NCBI RefSeq assembly: GCF_000420805.1
Contig: NZ_ATVQ01000001.1
Span: forward strand, 248,001-312,000
Length of the DNA: 64,000 nucleotides
Direction: 5' to 3'
From: Yaniella halotolerans DSM 15476
GTDB taxonomy: Bacteria; Actinomycetota; Actinomycetes; Actinomycetales; Micrococcaceae
Of the stretch, positions 17,147-27,391 are shown in pieces (within the stretch, counting starts at the first letter, position 1; each line of letters opens with the position of its first letter). Position numbers and translations under genes: made by a program. Below the pieces are notes generated by a model that made no database searches, had not been told where the DNA came from, and was given only the letters and a program-made list of their open reading frames with translations.

Positions 17147-18229
17147 CTATCGTCCCAGCGGTAGAAAACCGGTCTTCTTATACACTTCGTCCAATACGGG
17201 TGCTGCCACGCTGCGAGCTTTTTCAGCGCCTATGGCCAAGATGCGGTCGAGTTCTGCCGGATCATCCAGGAGTTCTAAAGCGCGGGTACGGATTGGTTCT
17301 AACCGTTGGGTTACGGCTTCGGCAAGGTCGACTTTGAGGTGTCCGTACATCTTGCCCTCATAGGCCTCAACTAGCTGCTCTACGCTCTGATCAGTTACGG
17401 AAGCATAAATATCCAGCAGATTCGAAACGCCCGCCTTGTTTACACGGTCGTACGTGATCTCCGTTCCGGCGTCGGTGACAGCAGACTTGATGCGTTTAGC
17501 GGTTACCTTAGGCTCATCCAAGATATTGATGAGACCATTTGGTGACAGCGCGGATTTCGACATCTTTGCTGTTGGGTCTTGGAGATCATAGATCCGGGCG
17601 CCGGTTTCTGGGTAGAAACCTACCGGTACGACGAAAGTCTCACCGTAGTGGTGGTTGAAGCGCTGGGCCAGGGTCCGGGTCAGTTCAATGTGTTGACGTT
17701 GGTCGTCGCCAACCGGTACACCGTGCGGCTGGTACAGCAGAATGTCTGCGGCCATCAGCATGGGGTACGTAAACAGGCCTACCCCGGTGGCATCGCTACC
17801 TTCTCTTGCCGACTTGTCTTTGAACTGGGTCATCCGCGAGGCTTCACCCATACCCGTCAAGCAGGTAAGAATCCAAGTCAGTTGGGTGTGTTCCGGAATA
17901 TGCGACTGTACAAAAAGAGTCGAACGTTCTGGGTCAATTCCGGCAGCAATATACTGTGCGGCTGCTACACGAGTCCGCTTAGTCAGATCTGCTGGGTCCT
18001 GCTGCACGGTAATGGCGTGCAGATCGGGGATGAAATAGAACGCTTCAAAATCTTCTTGAACCTTCACCCAGTTCACCAGCGCACCAAGGTAATTCCCCAG
18101 GTGCAGTGAATCAGCGGAAGGTTGCATACCGGAGAGCACGCGTGGGTGTGCAGCAGCGGAGGTGAGATGTGCTGTTTTCGATAAGTCGGTAGCCAGTATA
18201 TCGGCCGGTGTTGGTTGGCTGGTAGACAC
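17147..18229 (-). CDS. trpS: Tryptophanyl-tRNA synthetase
   Basis: A 360-residue class I synthetase charging tRNA-Trp. The HIGH-type motif appears as SLHLGNYLG near residue 44 and KMSKS as AKMSKSAL near residue 223; DLHAITV and [16 protein letters not shown] are conserved TrpRS elements. The start is GTG at 18229 with an AGAAAGG site, 12 bases after the xthA stop, so it lies in an operon with xthA and the small membrane protein upstream. No T-box leader is visible. Confidence 0.96.
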   Translation of the reverse strand: MSTSQPTPADILATDLSKTAHLTSAAAHPRVLSGMQPSADSLHLGNYLGALVNWVKVQEDFEAFYFIPDLHAITVQQDPADLTKRTRVAAAQYIAAGIDPERSTLFVQSHIPEHTQLTWILTCLTGMGEASRMTQFKDKSAREGSDATGVGLFTYPMLMAADILLYQPHGVPVGDDQRQHIELTRTLAQRFNHHYGETFVVPVGFYPETGARIYDLQDPTAKMSKSALSPNGLINILDEPKVTAKRIKSAVTDAGTEITYDRVNKAGVSNLLDIYASVTDQSVEQLVEAYEGKMYGHLKVDLAEAVTQRLEPIRTRALELLDDPAELDRILAIGAEKARSVAAPVLDEVYKKTGFLPLGR

Positions 18230-18241
18230 TAGCGGGCCTTT

Positions 18242-19096
18242 CTAGAACTGGTAGTCGACAACAAGCGGTGAGTGGTCTGAGAAGCGGGCGTCGTAGGACG
18301 GTGCACGATCGACAACAGCCTTCGTAACTTTCTCGGCCAGTTGCGGTGTCGCCACCTGATAGTCGATGCGCCAGCCGGCATCGTTATCAAAGGCCTTTCC
18401 TCGATAGGACCACCAGGTATAAGGCCCGGGTACTTCTCCTGCCATACGTCGACCTACATCGACCCAGTTAAGCTGTTCAGGAGAAAAGAATTTATCGAAA
18501 TAGGCACGTTCTTCCGGCAAGAACCCGGAGTTTTTCACGTTGCCTTTCCAGTTTTTGATATCCAGCTCAGTGTGACCGACGTTGAGATCTCCCGTGATAA
18601 CCGCATGGTTTTTGTGAGATTTCATCTTTGGTAAGTAGTCAACCATGGCATCGAGGAACTCGTATTTGTCATCCTGACGTGGTGTGTCGACTTCACCGGA
18701 GTGCACGTACACGCTAGCAACCGTGATCTGAGAACCATCTGGCGCGTTGAAGTCTGCCTCGACCCAGCGTCCTGAGTCATTAACGCCGTCGGCTAGCCCC
18801 GTTCGAGTCTCGAGTGGTTTAAGCCGAGAAGCAATCGCTACTCCAGCACGTCCTTTTTCTTGCGCCTCATCACTGTGGATGTACACGTGTTCCCACTCAT
18901 CGCCGACAATGTCGGTGAGCATTTTGTGCAGAATATCTTCTGGGGCACGCACTTCCTGCAACGTGATGATGTCGATATCGCGGTTCGCAAACCACGACGC
19001 CATATCGCGTCGATGAGCGGCGCGAATTCCGTTCACGTTGACGGTCGCTACGCGAAGTATATTTTCAGCCTTTGGATCAGCAGCGTTGGTATGCAT
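18242..19096 (-). CDS. xthA: Exodeoxyribonuclease III (AP endonuclease)
   Basis: A 284-residue EEP-fold nuclease for base-excision repair, cutting abasic sites and removing 3'-blocking groups. Catalytic motifs: the metal-binding glutamate in ITLQEVRAPED near residue 46, GDLNVGHTELD near residue 168 and FSDHSPLVVDY at the C-terminus. It lies 8 bases after the preceding membrane-protein gene and 12 bases before trpS, forming a three-gene leftward operon. Confidence 0.94.
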   Translation of the reverse strand: MHTNAADPKAENILRVATVNVNGIRAAHRRDMASWFANRDIDIITLQEVRAPEDILHKMLTDIVGDEWEHVYIHSDEAQEKGRAGVAIASRLKPLETRTGLADGVNDSGRWVEADFNAPDGSQITVASVYVHSGEVDTPRQDDKYEFLDAMVDYLPKMKSHKNHAVITGDLNVGHTELDIKNWKGNVKNSGFLPEERAYFDKFFSPEQLNWVDVGRRMAGEVPGPYTWWSYRGKAFDNDAGWRIDYQVATPQLAEKVTKAVVDRAPSYDARFSDHSPLVVDYQF

Positions 19097-19104
19097 AATT
19101 CTTT

Positions 19105-19632
19105 CTAGTTGATGATGTCGCCAGAAATGGTTCCCTGACCGTTATCAGAATCCGGTTTGGATTTGTTGTGACGGTCCGGGTTGATCATGTCTCGAGCATT
19201 GGCAGCGGTCATCTCGATGGTATCGAGTGCACGCTCAATCATTTCGATATCGGCTTGCTCTACACCTTTGGTAAGTTCTTCCGAAATGACGCGCTTTTGT
19301 ACTTCCACAATTTTCAGTGAGTGGTCCACTTTGGTGTCACGCATTGGATCCGATGCATCGACCACAGTCCCTCCGGCGGAAGCTGCAGCAATGTTGGAAC
19401 CAAAGTTCTGAGCTGTTTTATGAACGGCGCGAGCGCCACGGACCACCATGATTAACGAGACAGTAGAAAGGATCAACCAGCCACCGGCGATGGCGACGAC
19501 CATCCAACCAACGACGTCGTTCTGGTTGGCCGCAAAAATAATGGCCACAATAAAGGCAATAACTACCACGAGTAATGCGACGTTTGTCAGTCGAAGACCG
19601 CGGCGATGAGATGAAGATTCGATGGACTGCAT
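19105..19632 (-). CDS. Small two-helix membrane protein of unknown function
   Basis: A 175-residue protein with two adjacent membrane helices (about residues 15-35 and 42-65) and a long polar, partly helical C-terminal region ending in an Asp/Ser/Lys-rich tail. I chose ATG 19632 with a TAGAAGA site; an upstream TTG would add 16 poorly conserved-looking residues. First gene of the operon with xthA and trpS. I do not recognise a family. Confidence 0.6.
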   Translation of the reverse strand: MQSIESSSHRRGLRLTNVALLVVVIAFIVAIIFAANQNDVVGWMVVAIAGGWLILSTVSLIMVVRGARAVHKTAQNFGSNIAAASAGGTVVDASDPMRDTKVDHSLKIVEVQKRVISEELTKGVEQADIEMIERALDTIEMTAANARDMINPDRHNKSKPDSDNGQGTISGDIIN

Positions 19633-19767
19633 ATCTTCTAGTATCCAGTATCCGGGTGTCAGGTTCCCAATTGGTGACAAACTTTATCCGCAGCGCTAAC
19701 ACGACAGTCCCCCGATCGGAAGATGGCCCGACCGAGGGACTGAAGGTATGCAGTTTTACAGCAGTTC

Positions 19768-20655
19768 TTACTGCGTGTTTGCAGCGTTCTGCTCAGCGAT
19801 CTCTACGACGTTGGCGACCAGCTCTACGCGAGTCATTGGTCCCACACCGCCCGGGTTTGGAGACATAGCGGCAGCTACATCTGCTACATCTTTAGCAACG
19901 TCACCAACAATGCGGGTTTTCCCTTCGTCGGTGGTTTGACGCGAGACACCGACGTCAAGAACAACGACACCTTCTTTGACCATCTCTTTGGTCACCATTC
20001 CGGGGTTGCCGGCCGCTGCAATGATGATGTCAGCTTGTCCAATCAGCTCTTCCATATTGCTGGTACCGGTATGCGCAGCAATCACGGTCGAGTTGACGTC
20101 ACGACGAGTAAACAGCAGTGTTGCGGGACGGCCGATGGTGATACCGCGACCGATGACGAGCACGGTTTTGCCTTTGGTTTCGATATCGTGGTGACGCAAC
20201 AACGTGAGGCAACCTTTGGGGGTGCACGGTAGCGGCCAGGTGACTTCACCACCTGCCGAGGCCACGAGCCGACCCAGGTTGAGGGGATGCAGGCCATCTG
20301 CATCTTTGGCAGGGTCAATGGCTTCCAACACCGTATCGGTATCTACGTGATCAGGAAGTGGCAGCTGCACAATGTAGCCGGTGCATTCTGGGTTCTTGTT
20401 GAGTTCTTCAATAACTTCCAGAATTTCGTCCTGGGTAGCCGATTCCGGCAGTTCACGGTGCAGCGATGTGATGCCGATTTCTTCCATATCGCGGATTTTG
20501 GCGCCAACATACGATTGCGAACCCGGGTCAGTGCCCACGAGCACAGTACCAAGACCAGGAGTCACACCCTGTTCCTTGAGCTTCGAGACACGTTTGGTGA
20601 GGTCTTCTTTCATGTGTGCCGCAGTAGCGCGACCATCAAGTTTCAGCGCAGTCAT
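19768..20655 (-). CDS. folD: Methylenetetrahydrofolate dehydrogenase / cyclohydrolase
   Basis: A 295-residue bifunctional enzyme interconverting 5,10-methylene-THF, methenyl-THF and 10-formyl-THF with NADP. The catalytic lysine lies in [15 protein letters not shown] near residue 55, followed by [21 protein letters not shown] and PCTPKGC, all FolD signatures; [10 protein letters not shown] is the nucleotide-binding turn. The ATG at 20655 gives family length; a longer frame upstream looks noncoding. With glyA just upstream and purU at 26.4 kb it forms a one-carbon gene set. Confidence 0.95.
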   Translation of the reverse strand: MTALKLDGRATAAHMKEDLTKRVSKLKEQGVTPGLGTVLVGTDPGSQSYVGAKIRDMEEIGITSLHRELPESATQDEILEVIEELNKNPECTGYIVQLPLPDHVDTDTVLEAIDPAKDADGLHPLNLGRLVASAGGEVTWPLPCTPKGCLTLLRHHDIETKGKTVLVIGRGITIGRPATLLFTRRDVNSTVIAAHTGTSNMEELIGQADIIIAAAGNPGMVTKEMVKEGVVVLDVGVSRQTTDEGKTRIVGDVAKDVADVAAAMSPNPGGVGPMTRVELVANVVEIAEQNAANTQ

Positions 20656-20780
20656 TTGGTGGAGACGTCCTTTGCCTATTGGTATCGACTTACATCCTTC
20701 GCCCAAGTCCGGGCTCTGCACTCAGTGTAATGACCGGCACTGTTGCTGTCACCGTTTTGCATCCTAGCGACAGCACAATA

Positions 20781-20820
20781 GCAACGGACCCGCCTCCAAG
20801 AGAGAGCGCGGGCCCGTTGC
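20781..20820 (-). terminator. Hairpin after glyA
   Basis: Inverted repeat between about 20781-20793 and 20808-20820 (GCAACGG-CCCGC pairing with GCGGG-CCGTTGC, one mismatch/wobble). It starts 23 bases past the glyA stop; in the minus direction it is followed by TATTGT, a weak T tract. Confidence 0.7.
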
Positions 20821-20842
20821 GCAAGTTGTATCGGTTAGAGAC

Positions 20843-22123
20843 TTACCAGCCTTCGAATCCTTCATACAGTGGGAAATCATCGGCAAGTTTGTCTGTGCGA
20901 GCGCGGAGCGCTTCAACATCTGGATTTGGTTTCAACGCCTGGGCAATGATGTCTGAGACTTCCGTGAATTCTGCAGAGCCGAAACCACGGGTAGCCAATG
21001 CAGGGGTACCAATCCGCAGACCAGAGGTGGTCATTGGTGGACGTGGATCCCACGGCACCGAGTTGCGGTTGACGGTGATACCAACCTGATCGAGGATGTT
21101 TTCACCCTGTTTGCCATCGAGTTCAGAGTTTCGGAGATCAACCAGCACCAGGTGAACATCTGTGCCACCTGACAGCACGCTGATACCGTGTTCTGCTACG
21201 TCAGCTGCCATCAGACGTTCAGCCAAGATCTGTGCACCTTCCAGGGTGCGTTCCTGACGGCGCTTAAACTCTTCAGATGCGGCAATCTTGAACGCTACGG
21301 CTTTTCCTGCAATGGCGTGCATCAGTGGGCCGCCCTGCTGACCGGGGAACACTCGGGAATTGATCTTTTTGCCGTACTCCTGTTTGGCCAGGATGAACCC
21401 GGACCGTGGGCCGGACAGCGTTTTGTGAACAGTCGATGAGACGACATCCGCGTGTGGCACGGGGTTGGGGTGCAGGCCAGCTGCAACCAGACCGGCGAAG
21501 TGCGCCATATCGACCCACAGTTTCGCGCCGATTTCGTCAGCAATCGAAGCAAACGCTTCAAAATCTAGCTGGCGTGGGTAGGCGGACCAACCGGCAACAA
21601 TGACGTCGGGTCGTTCAGCCAGTGCTTGCTCACGGACCTTATCCATATCAATGCGAAAGGTTTCGCGGTCCACTTCATAGGCAACAATCTTGTGACGACG
21701 ACCGGAGAAGTTCAATGGCATACCGTGCGTCAGGTGTCCACCGTGATCAAGTGACAGCCCCATCAGGGTGTCACCGTGTTCCATCAGTGCTTCCATTACG
21801 GCAACGTTGGCCTGCGCGCCGGCATGTGGCTGCACGTTCGCGTATTCAGCACCGAAGAGTGACATCGCACGTTCGATGGCGAGGCTTTCGGCAACATCGA
21901 CATGTTCACAACCCCCGTAGTAACGGCGGCCCGGATACCCTTCGGCATATTTATTGGTTAGCACCGAGCCCTGGGTTTCCAAGATGGCTCGGGGCACGAA
22001 GTTTTCTGAGGCAATCATTTCCAAGCTGCCACGCTGGCGACCCAGCTCGAGTCCCAAAACTTCGGCAATTTCCGGGTCAACTTCAGCCAACGGGGCATTA
22101 TTGACATTCGACTGTTCAGACAT
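20843..22123 (-). CDS. glyA: Serine hydroxymethyltransferase
   Basis: A 426-residue PLP enzyme that converts serine and THF to glycine and 5,10-methylene-THF. The PLP lysine lies in [12 protein letters not shown] near residue 233; [20 protein letters not shown] near residue 50 and GGHLTHG near residue 130 are family signatures. The ATG at 22123 has a GGAGAG site. It is separated from folD by a terminator, so the two are probably transcribed separately although functionally linked. Confidence 0.97.
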   Translation of the reverse strand: MSEQSNVNNAPLAEVDPEIAEVLGLELGRQRGSLEMIASENFVPRAILETQGSVLTNKYAEGYPGRRYYGGCEHVDVAESLAIERAMSLFGAEYANVQPHAGAQANVAVMEALMEHGDTLMGLSLDHGGHLTHGMPLNFSGRRHKIVAYEVDRETFRIDMDKVREQALAERPDVIVAGWSAYPRQLDFEAFASIADEIGAKLWVDMAHFAGLVAAGLHPNPVPHADVVSSTVHKTLSGPRSGFILAKQEYGKKINSRVFPGQQGGPLMHAIAGKAVAFKIAASEEFKRRQERTLEGAQILAERLMAADVAEHGISVLSGGTDVHLVLVDLRNSELDGKQGENILDQVGITVNRNSVPWDPRPPMTTSGLRIGTPALATRGFGSAEFTEVSDIIAQALKPNPDVEALRARTDKLADDFPLYEGFEGW

Positions 22124-22220
22124 CGCTCTCCTGGTCCAAGAAAATATTATGAAACGACGCTGACTATTCTAATGCGCAGACCCTCCCGCCACGTACACTT
22201 GTCGCTGACCTGAGCGTTTG

Positions 22221-23474
22221 ATGGCCTCCTCAACTACGCTGAGTCCCATGACACTCGCCGACGCCGCACAAAAATTTGGCACCGCCAAACACTTTGACAT
22301 CCTCATTATTGGTGCCGGTCAGGCTGGGTTATCAGCCGCCGGAACATTACATCGCCGCGGTCTGATTCCCGGGAAGGACTTCGCCATCGTCGACGGGAAC
22401 GACGGTCCCGGTGGGGCGTGGCGACACCGCTGGCAATCTCTGACCCTGGGCCGAGCTCATGGGATACATGATTTACCGAACTTTCCACTGGAACATCCCG
22501 ATACATGGCGTCCAGCCTCTGATGTTGTGTCCGAATATTACGGCGCCTACGAGGACCACCTCGGGCTGAAGGTGATCCGTCCCGCAAAGGTGAAGGCCGC
22601 GACACGGCTCCAAGACAACCTGTACTATCTCACAACCCAAGCCGGCGACTTTACGACAAATGCACTCATCAATGCCACGGGCACTTGGGAAACACCGCAT
22701 ATCCCCTACTATCCGGGTTTGGAGAATTTTTCTGGAACACAGTGGCACACCAAAACGTTCCGCGACGTTGAGGATTTCACCAACCAACGTGTGCTGGTCG
22801 TCGGCGGAGGGGCCTCAGCCACACAATTTTTGATGATGCTGAAGCAAGTCACCAACCACACCGTCTGGGTGTCACGGTCATTGCCACGCTGGAATGCCGG
22901 ACTCTTTGATCCCGATTGGGGTCGCAAAGTTGAACAGCGCGTGACAACTCAGGTGACAGCCGGGTACGCGCCTCGTTCGGTGGTTTCCAATACTGGACTA
23001 GCACTTGATCAACACAGTCTTCGCTACATCAACAACGGCACACTGGTGTTCCGAGGCTTTATCGATTCCTTCTGGGAACATGAAGTGGTCATCAATGGGC
23101 CGGGACCGGACGGCGCCACGATCAACTCGCAGGGTCCTGCCGTCAATGACCTGCTACGCAATGCTGACCCTGCCGTCTTAGACCTGCATCGCAATACCGA
23201 AATCCTCCCCGGCCACGGCACAGATATTGATCATCAGTGGGTCACCCCCATCGATACCATCCTGTGGGCCACAGGTTTTCGTCACAGTTTGGATCACCTG
23301 GAACCGTTGGGACTGCACAGCGAACGCGGTGGCATCCAAGTCGAGCAAGACGGAGTGACCGCAGCAGCAGCCACAGGGATCTTTTTGGTCGGCTATGGGG
23401 CTTCGGCCTCGACCATTGGAGCGACCAGAGCTGGCCGCCGCGCAGCCGTCGCGGCTATCCGTTACACCGAATAA
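22221..23474 (+). CDS. FAD-dependent NAD(P)-binding oxidoreductase (CzcO/FMO-like)
   Basis: A 417-residue flavoprotein with two Rossmann motifs: GAGQAGLSAAG near residue 35 for FAD and VVGGGASATQF near residue 195 for NAD(P)H, a layout of flavin monooxygenase-like and thioredoxin reductase-like enzymes. The ATG at 22221 or the one at 22248 could be the start; neither has a clear ribosome-binding site. It stands alone, upstream of the Fur-type regulator. The substrate is unknown. Confidence 0.8.
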   Translation: MASSTTLSPMTLADAAQKFGTAKHFDILIIGAGQAGLSAAGTLHRRGLIPGKDFAIVDGNDGPGGAWRHRWQSLTLGRAHGIHDLPNFPLEHPDTWRPASDVVSEYYGAYEDHLGLKVIRPAKVKAATRLQDNLYYLTTQAGDFTTNALINATGTWETPHIPYYPGLENFSGTQWHTKTFRDVEDFTNQRVLVVGGGASATQFLMMLKQVTNHTVWVSRSLPRWNAGLFDPDWGRKVEQRVTTQVTAGYAPRSVVSNTGLALDQHSLRYINNGTLVFRGFIDSFWEHEVVINGPGPDGATINSQGPAVNDLLRNADPAVLDLHRNTEILPGHGTDIDHQWVTPIDTILWATGFRHSLDHLEPLGLHSERGGIQVEQDGVTAAAATGIFLVGYGASASTIGATRAGRRAAVAAIRYTE

Positions 23475-23484
23475 GCCGCAGTAG

Positions 23485-23513
23485 TTTTGAATAACTCATA
23501 AAAGTGGCATAAT
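23485..23513 (+). promoter_or_regulatory. Probable promoter of the fur-catalase pair
   Basis: TTTTGA (23485-23490) and CATAAT (23508-23513) are spaced by 17 bases, 28 bases before the GTG of the Fur-family gene. The AT-rich spacer with TAACTCATAAAAGTGGCAT could overlap an autoregulatory Fur/PerR-type box, as known for furA promoters in actinobacteria. This is inference; no perfect inverted repeat is seen. Confidence 0.45.
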
Positions 23514-23541
23514 GGAGGGTAGATCGACAAAGGAGGTTTAG

Positions 23542-24012
23542 GTGACCAACACTGGCCAGATCAATGATTGGCCGTCGCGTATCCGGGCAACCGGTTTGCG
23601 GTCTACCCGTCAACGCGTAGCCACACTGGATTCTCTCGAGAGTTTCCCACACGCTACCGCTGATGAACTGTTGAACCAGGTTCGCCTGACCTTACCTGCG
23701 ATCACCATCCAATCAATCTACACAGTAGTCCAATCGCTGGTGGATGTCGGCCTCATCAGAAAACTCGAATTCGGGTCCACCGCGGCCCGCTTTGAAATTG
23801 AACGGCCCGATAATCACCATCACGTGCACTGTCGGCAATGCGGGCGCATTGAAGATGTGCCCTGCCAACACGGGAGTGCGCCGTGCATGACGCCAGCAAA
23901 GACCCACGGAATGGTCATTGACGTCGCCGATGTCGTGTACCACGGAGTATGCACGCAATGTTTAGAGAACGTTGACGCTGACATCACCTCCGATTCTGAT
24001 GTGTCAGCCTAA
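23542..24012 (+). CDS. Fur-family transcriptional regulator (FurA/PerR-like)
   Basis: A 156-residue winged-helix metalloregulator. The N-terminal DNA-binding domain is followed by the metal- and dimer-forming region HHVHCRQCGRIEDVPC near residue 95, with a second cysteine pair in CTQC near residue 140, giving the CxxC...CxxC structural zinc site. The start is GTG with an exact AGGAGG site. The catalase gene follows 54 bases after the stop, the classical arrangement of a peroxide-sensing Fur protein with its target, so a PerR/FurA role is more likely than iron uptake control. Confidence 0.88.
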   Translation: MTNTGQINDWPSRIRATGLRSTRQRVATLDSLESFPHATADELLNQVRLTLPAITIQSIYTVVQSLVDVGLIRKLEFGSTAARFEIERPDNHHHVHCRQCGRIEDVPCQHGSAPCMTPAKTHGMVIDVADVVYHGVCTQCLENVDADITSDSDVSA

Positions 24013-24066
24013 ACTGTAGATTTGTCCGCACAATCACCCCTCACCCCAATTTCAAGGAGACTGAGT

Positions 24067-25578
24067 ATGGCTGAGAAGAAAACTCCTCACGCTACAGGGT
24101 CAACCACACAGGCCGGAATCCCGGCTGTCAGCGACCGCAACTCGCTAACCGTTGGACCAGATGGTCCGATCGTTCTACACGATCACCACCTGGTTGAGAC
24201 CCTGCAGCACTTCAACCGCATGAACGTGCCAGAGCGTCGTCCACACGCCAAGGGCTCGGGCGCATTCGGTACCTTCACGGTCACCGAAGACGTTTCCAAA
24301 TACACCAAGGCTGCAATGTTCCAGCCTGGCGTAGAAACTGAAATGCTTGCACGTTTCTCCACCGTGGCAGGCGAGCTTGGCTCACCTGACACCTGGCGCG
24401 ACGTTCGTGGTTTCGCACTGAAGTTCTACACCTCCGAGGGCAACTTCGATCTCGTTGGCAATAACACCCCGATCTTCTTCGTACGCGACCCAATGAAGTT
24501 CCCACACTTCATTCGCTCCCAGAAGCGTCTGCCAGAAAACGGCCTGCGCGACAACACCATGCAGTGGGACTTCTGGTCACAGAACCCAGAGACCGCACAC
24601 CAGGTCACATACCTGATGGGCCCACGCGGTTTGCCAAAAACTTGGCGCAACATGAACGGCTACGGCTCGCACACTTACATGTGGGCCAACGAAGAAGGCG
24701 AACGCTTCTGGGTCAAGTTCCACTTCCTCACCAACCAGGGTATGGAGCACCTGTCGAACGAGGAAGCCGAACGCATGGCAGGCGTGGACGCAGAGTATCA
24801 CCGCCGTGATCTCTACGAAGCCATTGCTCGTGGCGACAACCCATCGTGGGATCTGTGGGTACAGGTCATGCCATACGAAGATGCTAAGACCTACCGGTAC
24901 AACCCATTCGATCTGACGAAGATTTGGTCGAAGAAGGACTACCCACGCATCAAGGTCGGCACCATGGAGCTGAACCGTAACCCGGCCAACCACTTTGCTG
25001 AAATCGAGCAGGCTGCCTTCTCACCTGGCAACATGGTTCCAGGTATTGGCATGTCGCCAGACAAGATGCTGCTTGGTCGTAACTTCGCCTACGCAGACGC
25101 TCAGCGCTACCGTATTGGCACCAACTTCCAGCAGCTACCGGTCAACCGCCCGATCAACGAAGTTCACACCTACAACTTCGAAGGCAACATGTGGTTCGAA
25201 CACACCGGCCACCGTCGACCATACGTACCAAACTCGTTTGGTGACTCCTGGTCCGACGAAGAAGGCGCAGTCGATGTGTCCTGGGAATCTGATGGTGACT
25301 TGGTCCGTCAGGCATACAACCTGCGTGAAGACGATAGCGACTTCATTCAGCCGAACATCCTCGTCAACGAAGTGTTCAGCCAAGAAGAACGCGATGGTCT
25401 GGTAGAAACTGTTTCCGGTGCTCTGGAAACCGTCATCGAACCAGTGCTCTCCAACGCTATCCAGTACTGGAAGAACGTTGATGAGACGATCGGTCAGCGC
25501 ATCGAAGACAACGTTCGTCAGGGTGCTGTCGCAGGCGATCAGCACCCCGGTGGTGACCCACTCGATAACGAACGCTAA
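24067..25578 (+). CDS. katA: Monofunctional haem catalase
   Basis: A 503-residue small-subunit catalase decomposing hydrogen peroxide. The distal histidine is His60 in RRPHAKGSG, the catalytic Asn is Asn133 in FDLVGNNTP, and the proximal haem tyrosine lies in [14 protein letters not shown] near residue 343. The ATG at 24067 follows a strong AAGGAG site; an upstream in-frame start is unlikely. Proline codons are almost all CCA, as in sdhA, suggesting high expression. It is expected to be controlled by the Fur-type gene upstream. Confidence 0.96.
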   Translation: MAEKKTPHATGSTTQAGIPAVSDRNSLTVGPDGPIVLHDHHLVETLQHFNRMNVPERRPHAKGSGAFGTFTVTEDVSKYTKAAMFQPGVETEMLARFSTVAGELGSPDTWRDVRGFALKFYTSEGNFDLVGNNTPIFFVRDPMKFPHFIRSQKRLPENGLRDNTMQWDFWSQNPETAHQVTYLMGPRGLPKTWRNMNGYGSHTYMWANEEGERFWVKFHFLTNQGMEHLSNEEAERMAGVDAEYHRRDLYEAIARGDNPSWDLWVQVMPYEDAKTYRYNPFDLTKIWSKKDYPRIKVGTMELNRNPANHFAEIEQAAFSPGNMVPGIGMSPDKMLLGRNFAYADAQRYRIGTNFQQLPVNRPINEVHTYNFEGNMWFEHTGHRRPYVPNSFGDSWSDEEGAVDVSWESDGDLVRQAYNLREDDSDFIQPNILVNEVFSQEERDGLVETVSGALETVIEPVLSNAIQYWKNVDETIGQRIEDNVRQGAVAGDQHPGGDPLDNER

Positions 25579-25614
25579 AGTTCACTGCTATGTGCTGTGA
25601 ATAGCTAGCACAAG

Positions 25615-25652
25615 ATTCCGGCTCCCTCACCCCGAGGGGGCCGGAATTTTTT
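25615..25652 (+). terminator. Intrinsic terminator after catalase
   Basis: ATTCCGGC pairs exactly with GCCGGAAT, extended by TCCCTC/GAGGGG, followed directly by a run of six T. A textbook rho-independent terminator 37 bases after the catalase stop. Confidence 0.95.
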
Positions 25653-25673
25653 GTGCCAACTACCCTGGATGAT

Positions 25674-26342
25674 ATGAGTCCTTTACATGACACCTCGTGG
25701 AAACCTTGGCGTCGCGCCTCCCCACTCGGCACCCAACGTCCGACAAAAGCCGATCTTGCAGCGGCCTTGCACAGTCGCCACGGTCGCGAGGATGTCTTGC
25801 CGTATCCAATCGATGAACAAAATACCGGTGCAATTCGCGTCTTAGCAGTCGGCATCAACCCCAGTCCTTGGACAGCAGCGGTCAACGCACCTTTTGCCCG
25901 GCCGGGCAATCGCTTCTGGAAATCGCTTGCCACCGCTGGCATCACCGATCATGTAGTTGATGCCGCAAGCGGTTTATCACCAACCGACGAACAGATGCTG
26001 GCAGAACTTGGCTTCGGGATCACCAACATCGTCTCCCGCCCAACGGCACGAGCTGACGAACTCAGTGCAACAGAACTTCGGGCAGGCGCCCAACAGCTGA
26101 CACAACGGGTTGAGGTAATACGTCCGAACGTCGTAGCAATCCTCGGCGTCACAGCCTTCCGGACTGCATTCTCATTACCTCACGCAACGTTGGGACACCA
26201 GCGCACAGAACCGCTAAAAGATTGGCCCGAAACAGTGCAGCTGTGGGTATTACCCAATCCAAGCGGCCTCAATGCTCACGAGAATATCGCAACACATGCT
26301 GCCAAATGGCGCACGGTCTGGTCCGCTGCTGAGGAAACATAG
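25674..26342 (+). CDS. mug: G/U mismatch-specific DNA glycosylase
   Basis: A 222-residue member of the uracil-DNA glycosylase superfamily, MUG/TDG type, removing uracil or thymine from G mismatches. The active-site motif is VGINPSPW near residue 58, followed by FARPGNRFWKSL, GFGITNIVSRPT and the DNA-intercalation motif LPNPSGLNAH near residue 193. I chose ATG 25674; a GTG at 25653 lies within the catalase terminator tail. An independent promoter must lie in or after that terminator. Confidence 0.88.
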   Translation: MSPLHDTSWKPWRRASPLGTQRPTKADLAAALHSRHGREDVLPYPIDEQNTGAIRVLAVGINPSPWTAAVNAPFARPGNRFWKSLATAGITDHVVDAASGLSPTDEQMLAELGFGITNIVSRPTARADELSATELRAGAQQLTQRVEVIRPNVVAILGVTAFRTAFSLPHATLGHQRTEPLKDWPETVQLWVLPNPSGLNAHENIATHAAKWRTVWSAAEET

Positions 26343-26388
26343 ACGAACGTGGGGCTCCGAACAGGACTGTCTTAAGTTTTTATACGCT

Positions 26389-26417
26389 TTGAATCTGTGA
26401 TTTCGCGGTACTATAGC
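26389..26417 (+). promoter_or_regulatory. Promoter of purU
   Basis: TTGAAT (26389-26394), a 17-base spacer and TATAGC (26412-26417) form a near-consensus sigma-70-type promoter 37 bases before the purU ATG. Confidence 0.75.
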
Positions 26418-26453
26418 GACGGATAGTCTTACAAATGAAGGAAAACTTCCCAT

Positions 26454-27323
26454 ATGGTTACCGGCACGAACAATCTCATTGTTACTTTGTCCTGCAAGAA
26501 CCAGCCTGGCATTGTCCATGCCATCACCGGGGCACTACTCAAGGTTGGCGCGGACATCTCTGAATCTCAGCAGTTCGATTCGCCTAACAGTGGCACCTTT
26601 TTCATGCGCGTCCAATTCGCGACTGATTCCACGGTAGAAAAAACCGAAGAGGCCATTGCCGATGTAGTCGAGCAGTTCGACATGGATGCGCGAGTCTATG
26701 ACGCCGCAGCGAAGACCCGTACTCTCATCATGGTGTCCAAAGATGGTCGCACAATGAATGAGCTGTTGTTCCAACAACACTCAGGCACCCTGCCAGTGGA
26801 AGTACCGGTGATCGTTTCCAACCACCTGGATCTGCAGCCAATGGCCTACTTCTACGACGTCCCGTTCGTGCATATCCCACTGATCAAGTACGAAGATGGC
26901 ACCGATAATAAGGCCGATGCTGAAAAGCGGCTGATGGAATTGGTCAATGAGTTTGATATCGAGCTGGTCGTTTTGGCCCGCTACATGCAGATCCTCTCCG
27001 ACGACCTCACCCGCAAACTCGACGGCAAGGCCATCAATATTCACCACTCATTCTTGCCCTCGTTCAAAGGTGCTCGCCCGTACCACCAGGCCCACGACCG
27101 CGGTGTGAAACTCATTGGTGCAACCGCACACTATGTGACAGCAGATCTTGATGAGGGCCCGATCATCGAACAACGTGTCCAACGGGTCAACCACGCGCTC
27201 ACCGCTCAAGACTTTGTACAGCGTGGCCGTGCAGTGGAAGGTGCCACCCTGGTACAAGCCGTCCAGTGGCACACGGAGCATCGCGTCCTGATGGACGGCG
27301 ATCGCACCGTGATTTTCGAGTAA
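26454..27323 (+). CDS. purU: Formyltetrahydrofolate deformylase
   Basis: A 289-residue enzyme hydrolysing 10-formyl-THF to formate and THF, balancing the one-carbon pool. An N-terminal ACT domain (about residues 8-85) that would bind glycine or methionine precedes the formyltransferase fold. The catalytic segment reads NIHHSFLPSFKGARPYHQA near residue 198, followed by GATAHYVTADLDEGPI with the catalytic Asp. The ATG at 26454 has an AAGGAAA site. With folD and glyA upstream it completes a folate set. Confidence 0.95.
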   Translation: MVTGTNNLIVTLSCKNQPGIVHAITGALLKVGADISESQQFDSPNSGTFFMRVQFATDSTVEKTEEAIADVVEQFDMDARVYDAAAKTRTLIMVSKDGRTMNELLFQQHSGTLPVEVPVIVSNHLDLQPMAYFYDVPFVHIPLIKYEDGTDNKADAEKRLMELVNEFDIELVVLARYMQILSDDLTRKLDGKAINIHHSFLPSFKGARPYHQAHDRGVKLIGATAHYVTADLDEGPIIEQRVQRVNHALTAQDFVQRGRAVEGATLVQAVQWHTEHRVLMDGDRTVIFE

Positions 27324-27391
27324 TGCCGCTCTGACTTCACCCTGGGGTGTCAGGTAGTGACACCGAGAATCGAGAGATTTATGGTGACCGT

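Noticed and set aside
17579-18109. 176-residue plus-strand frame inside trpS
   Set aside because: Antisense to a strongly conserved tRNA synthetase; no motif or start signal.
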